From the NCBI GenBank assembly GCA_024654105.1, contig JANLID010000281.1, forward strand, positions 1 through 5,715: a stretch of DNA of 5,715 bases. Reading direction: 5' to 3'. Made by a program: the position numbers and the translations under genes. The notes beneath the pieces were generated by a model. That model saw nothing but the letters and a program-made list of their open reading frames with translations. It ran no database searches and had not been told where the DNA came from. The DNA comes from Gallionella sp. GTDB taxonomy: Bacteria; Pseudomonadota; Gammaproteobacteria; Burkholderiales; Gallionellaceae. Within the stretch, counting starts at the first letter, position 1. Each line of letters opens with the position of its first letter. Positions 1 through 5,426 of this stretch are shown here, piece after piece.

Positions 1-470
1 GCATGCACCACGGCCCGACCGGTAGTCGTGGCGCGCTGAATCTGGGCACCAGCACATTGACCGGCTATCCGGCGACAGGTATCAGCTACAAGCAGCACAT
101 CCAGCCCATTCTGCTGAACCGCTGCAAGGCATGTCATATACCTTCCGATAACACCAATGGCCCGAACGCGACGTATCCGGTAAAAAACGACACGGCAGGC
201 GGTACAGTCACAACAAGCAGCACAGTCAAATTCAACGGCAATCTGGATCTGGCAACCTATACAGGCAGCAGCAAGAAATCAACAGCAACCTACGCTCGCG
301 ACAAAGTGATCTCTGACGTTGTGAATACGGTTAATCCGGATCAAAGCGGCTTGTTGTCCTGGGTGGTGCAGGGAAGCGCGTCACATTCAGGCGGATGGTT
401 CTGGAAAACAACCGATCCGGATTACAAGGTTATCCGTCAGTGGATATCCGAAGGGGCGCAAAACAACTAG
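1..470 (+). CDS. C-type cytochrome, C-terminal part (5' end outside window)
   Basis: The reading frame is open from the left edge (first full codon at 3) to TAG at 468-470, so the gene very likely begins upstream; the ATG at 3 has no visible ribosome site and need not be the start. The visible 155 residues contain one c-type heme site, CKACH (residues 41-45 counted from that ATG), preceded by YKQHIQPILLNRC, a context typical of cytochromes whose heme domain starts with an 'I-x-P-I-x-x-x-x-C-x-x-C-H' segment. The tail, with VIRQWISEGA, also resembles the end of such heme domains. His128 (SHSGG) is a possible distal ligand, but that is a guess. The protein must act outside the cytoplasm because heme c is attached there. 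It ends 13 bp before the TlpA-like gene, so the two are probably co-transcribed. More heme sites may lie upstream. Family is moderately sure; specific role unknown. Confidence 0.75.
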   Translation, partial: MHHGPTGSRGALNLGTSTLTGYPATGISYKQHIQPILLNRCKACHIPSDNTNGPNATYPVKNDTAGGTVTTSSTVKFNGNLDLATYTGSSKKSTATYARDKVISDVVNTVNPDQSGLLSWVVQGSASHSGGWFWKTTDPDYKVIRQWISEGAQNN

Positions 471-475
471 GGAGG
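471..475 (+). promoter_or_regulatory. Shine-Dalgarno GGAGG for the TlpA-like gene
   Basis: GGAGG directly follows the cytochrome stop codon. It is only 2 nt from the ATG at 478 but 8 nt from the in-frame ATG at 484, so it favours 484 as the start. Confidence 0.7.
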
Positions 476-483
476 ACATGAAT

Positions 484-996
484 ATGCGAGCTTTTTTTCT
501 ATCATTGATGGTTTCTTCTGGTTTGCTATTGGCATTACCCATGGCCAGAGCGGATAACACGGCCGCACCAGCGTTTTCCATCGCATCGGAGACCGGACAG
601 ATATCTTTGTCCGAGCACAAAGGCAAAGTGGTTTACCTGGACTTCTGGGCATCCTGGTGCGGCCCGTGCCGCGCCTCGTTCAAGTGGCTGAATGAGGCGC
701 AGGAGCGTTATGGCCCTCAAGGACTGGTGATCATAGCCGTGAATGTTGACCAGGATAAAGAAGCCGCCCGCCAGTTCCTCAAGGAAAACCCCGCCAACTT
801 CAAGATCGGGTTTGACCCGGAAGGCGGCGTTGCCAAGTCTTATCAAGTGCGCGGCATGCCCAGCTCCTACTTGATTGACCGCGATGGGCGGTTGCAGAGC
901 GCACACATCGGGTATCGGCTGAAGGACAAGTCTGCGCTGGAGGAGGAAGTGCGGAAGCTGGTTTCCGAGGCCAAGTTGGCGGCTGTTACTCCCTGA
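484..996 (+). CDS. Secreted TlpA-like thiol-disulfide oxidoreductase
   Basis: This is a 170-residue thioredoxin-fold protein of the TlpA/ResA type. Residues 1-23 form a signal peptide (hydrophobic run FFLSLMVSSGLLLALPM, then an A-R-A cleavage site), placing the mature protein in the periplasm, soluble or briefly anchored. The active site is WASWCGPC with Cys59 and Cys62; the cis-proline loop is GMPSSYLID with Pro126. Length is normal for a single-domain TlpA protein. The start at 484 is chosen over ATG 478 because of GGAGG spacing; the signal peptide is intact either way. It lies between a c-type cytochrome and the DUF4266/DUF3570/ApbE genes, with dsbD downstream. It is therefore probably a reductase fed by DsbD that acts on thiols of the CxC lipoprotein or on apocytochrome heme-site cysteines; that target is inference. 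CcmG/DsbE or ResA are alternative names, but the ccm genes start later and separately. Confidence 0.9.
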   Translation: MRAFFLSLMVSSGLLLALPMARADNTAAPAFSIASETGQISLSEHKGKVVYLDFWASWCGPCRASFKWLNEAQERYGPQGLVIIAVNVDQDKEAARQFLKENPANFKIGFDPEGGVAKSYQVRGMPSSYLIDRDGRLQSAHIGYRLKDKSALEEEVRKLVSEAKLAAVTP

Positions 997-1002
997 CTTG
1001 TT

Positions 1003-1102
1003 GTAGGGCGGGTCACACCGGTGTCGGGACAAAAGTTTTTCGTACCCGCCGCCACACCCAACGCGGCAATGGCGGAAAATGGCGGGTGTGACCCGCTGCT
1101 AC
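1003..1102 (+). repeat. 100-bp inverted-repeat element, REP-pair (BIME)-like
   Basis: The left end reads GTAG, one base, then GCGGGTCACACC (1008-1019). The right end reads GGTGTGACCCGC (1085-1096), two bases, then CTAC (1099-1102). The 12-base arms are perfect reverse complements and both ends carry the GTAG/CTAC tetranucleotide. Inside are more partial matches: ACACCGGTGT (1015-1024) is a perfect palindrome, ACCCGCC (1044-1050) pairs with GGCGGGT (1081-1087), and CACACCC (1053-1059) pairs with GGGTGTG (1084-1090), so alternative folds are possible. GTAG followed by a GC-rich palindrome is the form of REP sequences moved by RAYT transposases, and two facing copies form a BIME. A small MITE is the other reading. 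It separates the TlpA-like gene from the lipoprotein gene. TTTTT at 1105-1109 just after the right arm could let the folded RNA act as a partial terminator. Confidence 0.65.
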
Positions 1103-1130
1103 AGTTTTTAGCAATCGGATTGATAACTGA

Positions 1131-1136
1131 AAGGGA
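1131..1136 (+). promoter_or_regulatory. Shine-Dalgarno AAGGGA for the DUF4266 gene
   Basis: AAGGGA abuts the ATG at 1137 with no spacer but lies 6 nt before the in-frame ATG at 1143, so 1143 is the better start. The same ATG-AAT-ATG arrangement occurs at the TlpA-like gene. Confidence 0.6.
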
Positions 1137-1142
1137 ATGAAT

Positions 1143-1379
1143 ATGGTTTTTCGTAAATTGCTCGCCTGCCTGATGGTGGTGGGCACGTTGAGCGGTTGCA
1201 CCACGATGCAGTCGGCGATGCAATCGGTGCAACCGTGGGAAAAAAATCAATTGGCGAAAGAAGAAATGCAACTGGTGCCAGACCGCATAGAAGAATTTTT
1301 CGATAGCCGTGTTTATTTCAGCCGTGAAGCCGCTTTTGGCGGCAAGGGCGTTGGTGGTGGAGGTTGCGGATGCAATTAA
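1143..1379 (+). CDS. DUF4266-type small lipoprotein with GGGGCGCN C-terminus
   Basis: This 78-residue protein has a lipoprotein signal: charged FRK, a hydrophobic stretch, then lipobox L-S-G-C with Cys19 as the lipidated residue. The residues after Cys19 are Thr-Thr, with no Asp retention signal, so the outer membrane is the likely destination. The mature chain is about 60 residues: a linker, PWEKNQLAKEEM, then DSRVYFSREAAFGG and a glycine run ending in Cys75-Gly-Cys77-Asn78. From memory, this layout matches DUF4266, whose conserved feature is the C-terminal GGGGCGCN. The two cysteines in a CxC at the very end could bind metal, form a strained disulfide or carry a modification; the function is unknown. 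The gene overlaps the DUF3570 gene by 10 bp, so the two products are probably made together and may form a complex. The start at 1143 rests on spacing from AAGGGA. Confidence 0.85.
   Translation: MVFRKLLACLMVVGTLSGCTTMQSAMQSVQPWEKNQLAKEEMQLVPDRIEEFFDSRVYFSREAAFGGKGVGGGGCGCN
1359..1363 (+). promoter_or_regulatory. Shine-Dalgarno GGAGG for DUF3570 inside the lipoprotein's glycine codons
   Basis: GGAGG lies 6 nt before the ATG at 1370 and is formed by the GGT-GGA-GGT glycine codons of the upstream gene. It supports ATG 1370 over the in-frame TTG at 1364 and the GTG at 1403. Confidence 0.7.
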
Positions 1380-2623
1380 CCAAAAAAAGAAAAGGCGAGA
1401 CTGTGCGTTCTTTGCTCTCTGCCGCTAGTGCCAGTTTGCTGCTGGCAGTCCCGTTGGCTAACGCCGAAGACGCGCACCAGCATCATGCTGAAGGCGCACC
1501 GGATCAGCCCTGGCGTGTTGATGTCGGCACCATGCGTTACTCTGAAAAAGACCGCATCACTGTTTCGGAACAGAACTTTCGCGCCCGCCGCGAACTGGGC
1601 GAAGAAAGTGCTTTGACACTGCGTGCCGATTACGACAGCGTCTCCGGCGCTTCGCCGACCGGCACGACAAAAATCCAGACAACCAGCGGCGCTTCGGGCA
1701 CAGCCTACATGGCACACTTTCAGACCGTACGGAATGCGGTGGGCGTGGACTGGGAAACAAGCCTTTCTCCCGATGCACACCTGACATTGTCGGGTGATCA
1801 CTCATCCTCGAAAATGAGTAAATCGTCAGGGATTGGCGCCACTGTTGCGCGCGACTTTAATCAGCGCAACACAACGCTCGTAGCTGGCGCCAGTTATTCT
1901 GTTGATACCATCGATATGGATATCATGACCGAACTCACACCAAGCGACACTGCAACCATTCGGGCTACATCTGAAAAGAAGGATCAGATTGATCTGCAAC
2001 TTGGGGTCACACAAGTCCTGGCGAGGGGGACTCTTTTACAGGTGAATTTTATTCACAGCCACGCCTCCGGCTACATGACTAATCCACATAAGCTCATCAG
2101 TGTCGTCAACGCGCTCACCGGTGAAACACTGACTAATTCACCTCTCGCTGAAAAGCGGCCAGACACGCGGTACAGCAACGCTCTCTATGCCCAGATTAAC
2201 CATGCGCTGGGATCGGGGGTTCTTTACAGCAGCTACCGGTATTTTCAGGATACATGGGGTATCAAGGCACACACCGTCGATCTCAAGTACCGCCAGCCCA
2301 TCACCGAGAGCTTGTATGTTCAGCCCCACGTCAGAGTTTATGCCCAGGGTGCGGCAGACTTCTATCGTTCCATGCTGGCTGTGGGTGAAACACCGGTCTA
2401 CGCCAGTGCCGATCACCGCCTGACCAAACTGCAGACTAATTCGATCGGTGTGAAGCTCGGCTACAAGCCCGCTTTCGGGGGTGAGCTCACCGTACGGGCT
2501 GAAGTGTTGCGCCAGAATGGCGAACAGCATCCGCAAGATGCAATCGGCGTGCAGAGGACGGCTGATCTCTTTCCGGAGCTGGAGGCGACTATATTCCACA
2601 TCGGCTATACCAAACCGTTCTGA
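1370..2623 (+). CDS. DUF3570-type predicted outer-membrane protein
   Basis: This 417-residue protein starts at ATG 1370, set by GGAGG at 1359-1363. Residues 1-32 are a Sec signal peptide: basic KKRK, hydrophobic SLLLAVPLA, then an A-N-A cleavage site. The mature protein begins EDAHQHH, a His-rich end that could bind metal. Near residues 89-95 is DSVSGAS followed by P-T-G; this fits the Asp-x-x-Ser/Thr-Gly-Ala-Ser/Thr consensus that ApbE enzymes flavinylate, with Ser95 as the candidate acceptor. I recall a similar D-x-L/V-T/S-G-A-S-P segment in other DUF3570 proteins. The rest has alternating polar/hydrophobic strands rich in Tyr, Thr and Ser, and the chain ends in phenylalanine (YTKPF), as outer-membrane barrels do. 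No helical membrane segments follow the signal. It overlaps the lipoprotein gene by 10 bp and the apbE gene by 1 bp. Family assignment is good; barrel topology and flavinylation are inference. Confidence 0.82.
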   Translation: MQLTKKRKGETVRSLLSAASASLLLAVPLANAEDAHQHHAEGAPDQPWRVDVGTMRYSEKDRITVSEQNFRARRELGEESALTLRADYDSVSGASPTGTTKIQTTSGASGTAYMAHFQTVRNAVGVDWETSLSPDAHLTLSGDHSSSKMSKSSGIGATVARDFNQRNTTLVAGASYSVDTIDMDIMTELTPSDTATIRATSEKKDQIDLQLGVTQVLARGTLLQVNFIHSHASGYMTNPHKLISVVNALTGETLTNSPLAEKRPDTRYSNALYAQINHALGSGVLYSSYRYFQDTWGIKAHTVDLKYRQPITESLYVQPHVRVYAQGAADFYRSMLAVGETPVYASADHRLTKLQTNSIGVKLGYKPAFGGELTVRAEVLRQNGEQHPQDAIGVQRTADLFPELEATIFHIGYTKPF

Positions 2624-3561
2624 TGCCGGTATGCATAAAATCCCCGCCCAGGATGCGGTCTGCAGAGAAATGCCCTGTTTCCCTGCGGACCGCAAGCGAG
2701 GGGCATGTGGTGGGCGAATTTCAGGCGCTGGGTGGCCCATGCGAAGTCTTGCTGGACATGCCCGATCTGGATTCCGCCCGCCATTTTGTCGGGCTGGCAG
2801 CCGGCGAGGCGTGGCGCATCGAAGCCAAGTTCAGCCGGTACAACGCCAGCGGTGTCGTGCATCAGATCAATAACGCAAAAGGTCAACCAGTGGTGCTGGA
2901 TGATGAATCCAGCGCGCTGCTGGATTTTGCCGATTCCTGCCATCGGATCAGTGACGGCGCATTCGACATTACCTCTGGGATACTCAGGCGCGTCTGGAAT
3001 TTCGACGGCAGCAACCGCTTGCCGAAACCTGCAGCAGTCGCCGCTCTTTTGCCGCAGGTGGGCTGGCATCGGGTGAGCTGGAACAGGCCACAACTGCGGC
3101 TGCCTCCGGGTATGGAGATTGATCTGGGAGGGATAGGCAAGGAATATGCAGTGGATCAGGCCGCACGGCAACTGGCTGCCGCCGGCGTCCAGTCTGCCTT
3201 GATCAACTTCGGCGGCGACGTATTTTCCTTGGGTCCGCGAGCCAACGGTGAGCCATGGGTGGTCGGCATTGATGATCCAAACGCAACCGGACGCGCTTGT
3301 GTACGATCCTTTACCCTCCGCCACGGCGGCCTGGCAACCAGCGGCGACGCACGGCGATTTCTGAAAAAAAATGGTAAGCGCTACGGCCACATCCTGAATC
3401 CAAAAACTGGCTGGCCGATACAGGATGCACCCCGTTCAGTCAGCGTCAAGGCCGACAGCTGTGTAGACGCCGGAATGCTGGCAACGTTTGCCATGTTGAA
3501 AGGATCGGAGGCGGAGGATTTCCTGCAAGCCGAAGGCGCAGAGCATTTCATTATCTGGTGA
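2623..3561 (+). CDS. apbE: ApbE-family FAD:protein FMN transferase
   Basis: ApbE enzymes transfer FMN from FAD to a Ser/Thr of a target protein in a Mg-dependent reaction. Family signatures appear in order over 312 residues: FQALGGPCEV (33-42), SDGAFDITSG (110-119), IDLGGIGKEYAVD (166-178), NFGGDV (195-200), LATSGDARRF (237-246), GHILNPKTGWP (255-265) and a C-terminal VDAGMLAT. In that last segment Asp282 and Thr288 match the usual metal-site positions. ATG 2623 overlaps the DUF3570 stop as TGATG, which implies coupling. The first ~27 residues are not ApbE-like and lack a hydrophobic signal. A start at GTG 2707 or 2710, behind GAGGGG at 2698-2703, would remove them and still leave the whole domain. 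Unlike most periplasmic ApbE proteins, this one therefore appears cytoplasmic unless its start is wrong. Its likely substrate is the adjacent DUF3570 protein. Confidence 0.92.
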   Translation: MPVCIKSPPRMRSAEKCPVSLRTASEGHVVGEFQALGGPCEVLLDMPDLDSARHFVGLAAGEAWRIEAKFSRYNASGVVHQINNAKGQPVVLDDESSALLDFADSCHRISDGAFDITSGILRRVWNFDGSNRLPKPAAVAALLPQVGWHRVSWNRPQLRLPPGMEIDLGGIGKEYAVDQAARQLAAAGVQSALINFGGDVFSLGPRANGEPWVVGIDDPNATGRACVRSFTLRHGGLATSGDARRFLKKNGKRYGHILNPKTGWPIQDAPRSVSVKADSCVDAGMLATFAMLKGSEAEDFLQAEGAEHFIIW

Positions 3562-3566
3562 TTGTC

Positions 3567-5351
3567 ATGTCATACGCACGATTTTTCTTTTTTATCCTGA
3601 GCCTGCTCGCCGCCACCATATCGGCAGCAGCAGATGAACAATTGCTCGATCCGGAACAGGCCTATCGCCTCGAGGTGCGCGCCATCGACAAAACGGTGCT
3701 TGAAGCGCGCTGGCGCATTGCAGACGGCTATTATTTGTATCGCAGCAAGTTCGGGTTCGCAACCAAACCGGATGCGGTAAAGGCCGGCGAGCCGGTTTAT
3801 CCACCCGGGAAGATCAAGGATGACGAATTTTTCGGCAAGGTGGAAATCTACCGGAACGAAGTTGCCATCCGTATTCCCCTGCCTGCCGCCATGCCGGAAA
3901 AATTTGCGCTTGCGGTGGTATCGCAGGGATGCAGCGATTTGGGAGTCTGTTTTCCGCCCCAGACACAGCAGGTTGATGTTGATCTGACGGCTGCGCCCGC
4001 AGCACAACCTGAAGCGGTATCGCCGGTGGTTACCGCAATAGCTGATGATGCTACCGGGGCTGATACCGGCAACTCCGCTACACAAATCGAAAGCCTGCTG
4101 AGCGGCGGCAGCATGTTGCTGATCCTCACCAGTTTCTTCGGTTTCGGGATCGCATTGTCGCTGACCCCCTGCGTCTTTCCGATGATACCCATCCTGTCCG
4201 GCATCATCGTGAATCATGGTGAAAGGGTCACACGTGCGCGCGCCGCCGTGCTATCGGCGGCGTATGTGCTCGGCATGGCGATTACCTATGCCGCTGCCGG
4301 CGTGGTTGCCGGTCTATCGGGCACGCTGATTTCCGGCGCACTGCAAAACCCGTGGGTGCTGGGGAGTTTTGCCGCCGTGTTCGTCGTGCTGTCGCTTTCC
4401 ATGTTCGGCTTCTACGAGCTGCAATTGCCGAAAGGACTGCAAAGCCGTCTTTCGTCTTCCACCAATGCACGCAAAGGTTCGATAGTCGGGATTGCCCTGA
4501 TGGGCGCGCTCTCCGCGCTCATCGTCGGACCTTGCGTGGCCGCGCCGCTGGCCGGCGCGCTGCTGTATATCGCAAAGACCAGCGACGCTGTGCTCGGCGG
4601 TATCGCGCTTTTCACGATGGCGCTGGGGATGGGGATGCCGCTGATGCTCGTCGGGATATTTTCGCGCAGCCTGTTGCCGAAAGCCGGCGCATGGATGACC
4701 GTCGTGACGCGCGGTTTTGGAGTGGCTTTATTGGCCACCGCTCTCTGGATAGTCTCGCCTGTGCTGCCAGGATGGGCAGTCATGCTGGGCGTCGCTTTGC
4801 TGCTGATTATTCCTGCCATTTATCTCCATGCGCTGGACCCTCTGCCGGTGCAGGTTAGCGGCTGGAAACGGCTGTGGAAGGGAGTTGGCGTGAGCATGCT
4901 GGTGGCCGGATGCGGCATCATGATCGGTTTGCTCAGTGGCGCACGCGATCCGTTGCAGCCTCTCGCCGGATTTCACAGCGCTGCGGCTGCGACCAACGAG
5001 CCAACAAGGTTTGAACATATCGCTTCGGAACGGGAACTTGATGCGCGCCTGAAAACCGCCAAAGGCCCGGTATTGCTGGATTTCTACGCGGACTGGTGCG
5101 CGAGCTGCAAAGAGATGGAGAAACTCACCTTTTCCGCTCCTGAGGTTCGCGCAAAAATGGCTGGCTTTACCCTGCTTCAGGCAGATGTCACAACCAACAG
5201 CGATGCCCACAAGGCGCTGCTGAAACGCTTCCAGCTCTTTGGACCTCCCGCGATCGTGATGTTTGATTCTCACGGCAAAGAACTGGCAGAGAAGCAGATC
5301 GTGGGTTTCATGCCGCCGGACAAGTTCATTGGCGTGTTAGAAAATCTCTGA
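3567..5351 (+). CDS. dsbD: Thiol:disulfide interchange protein DsbD
   Basis: DsbD moves electrons from cytoplasmic thioredoxin across the inner membrane to periplasmic thiol proteins. The 594-residue chain has the full architecture. A signal peptide spans about 1-22. The periplasmic alpha domain spans about 25-140, with Cys122 and Cys128 (GCSDLGVCFPP). The membrane beta domain spans about 181-457, with eight hydrophobic segments, Cys202 in LTPCVFPMIP and Cys323 in VGPCVAAP. The thioredoxin-like gamma domain spans about 480-594, with Cys511 and Cys514 in DWCASCK and a proline pair at 560-561. All six catalytic cysteines are present; Cys449 in the last membrane segment is extra. GTG 3558 is an alternative start that overlaps the apbE stop by 4 nt; ATG 3567 is preferred because it starts closer to the signal peptide, but neither has a strong ribosome site. 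Placement after apbE and before ccmA suggests it feeds both the TlpA-like protein and cytochrome c maturation. Confidence 0.96.
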   Translation: MSYARFFFFILSLLAATISAAADEQLLDPEQAYRLEVRAIDKTVLEARWRIADGYYLYRSKFGFATKPDAVKAGEPVYPPGKIKDDEFFGKVEIYRNEVAIRIPLPAAMPEKFALAVVSQGCSDLGVCFPPQTQQVDVDLTAAPAAQPEAVSPVVTAIADDATGADTGNSATQIESLLSGGSMLLILTSFFGFGIALSLTPCVFPMIPILSGIIVNHGERVTRARAAVLSAAYVLGMAITYAAAGVVAGLSGTLISGALQNPWVLGSFAAVFVVLSLSMFGFYELQLPKGLQSRLSSSTNARKGSIVGIALMGALSALIVGPCVAAPLAGALLYIAKTSDAVLGGIALFTMALGMGMPLMLVGIFSRSLLPKAGAWMTVVTRGFGVALLATALWIVSPVLPGWAVMLGVALLLIIPAIYLHALDPLPVQVSGWKRLWKGVGVSMLVAGCGIMIGLLSGARDPLQPLAGFHSAAAATNEPTRFEHIASERELDARLKTAKGPVLLDFYADWCASCKEMEKLTFSAPEVRAKMAGFTLLQADVTTNSDAHKALLKRFQLFGPPAIVMFDSHGKELAEKQIVGFMPPDKFIGVLENL

Positions 5352-5390
5352 TCTGGATTAACTGGCACGCATTCTCCAGATGCAATCGTA

Positions 5391-5396
5391 TATAAT
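5391..5396 (+). promoter_or_regulatory. Candidate sigma-70 -10 box upstream of ccmA
   Basis: A perfect TATAAT lies 30 bp before the ccmA ATG in the 75-bp gap after dsbD. The -35 region at the expected distance (CGCATT, 5368-5373) matches poorly and there is no extended -10 TG, so the promoter may be weak or activator-dependent. No hairpin with a T-run is seen between dsbD and this site, so read-through from dsbD into ccmA remains possible. Confidence 0.4.
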
Positions 5397-5426
5397 CCGG
5401 CGTCGTTTATTTCGGATATTCCATTC

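Noticed and set aside
3..5. ATG at the left edge as the true start of the cytochrome gene
   Set aside because: The frame is open to the edge, no ribosome site can be seen, and the predicted N-terminus (MHHGPTGSRG) is no signal peptide, which a c-type cytochrome needs.
1026..1042. Classic Rho-independent terminator after the TlpA-like gene (T-run at 1036-1040)
   Set aside because: The T-run is not directly preceded by a strong hairpin; the nearby palindrome ACACCGGTGT ends 11 bases earlier and has no loop.
1143..1379. Lipoprotein gene as a RiPP precursor with a modified CGCN core
   Set aside because: The lipobox argues for an anchored lipoprotein, and no radical SAM, MNIO/DUF692, YcaO or peptidase gene is present in the window. 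Kept only as a minor alternative.
2605..3390. Long open frame on the minus strand (261 codons) opposite apbE
   Set aside because: It lies wholly opposite a gene with clear ApbE motifs, shows no recognisable domain, and is typical of GC-rich antisense shadow frames. The minus-strand frames at 2138-2740, 3570-4217 and 4728-5273 fail for the same reason.
4352..4858. 168-codon plus-strand frame inside dsbD
   Set aside because: Arg/Ala-rich composition is that of an out-of-frame GC-rich shadow, and dsbD motifs run through the same bases in the other frame.
5363..5378. Sigma-54 promoter starting TGGCACG upstream of ccmA
   Set aside because: The -24 half is perfect, but at the required spacing the -12 half reads CTCC instead of TTGC, so the essential GC is missing.
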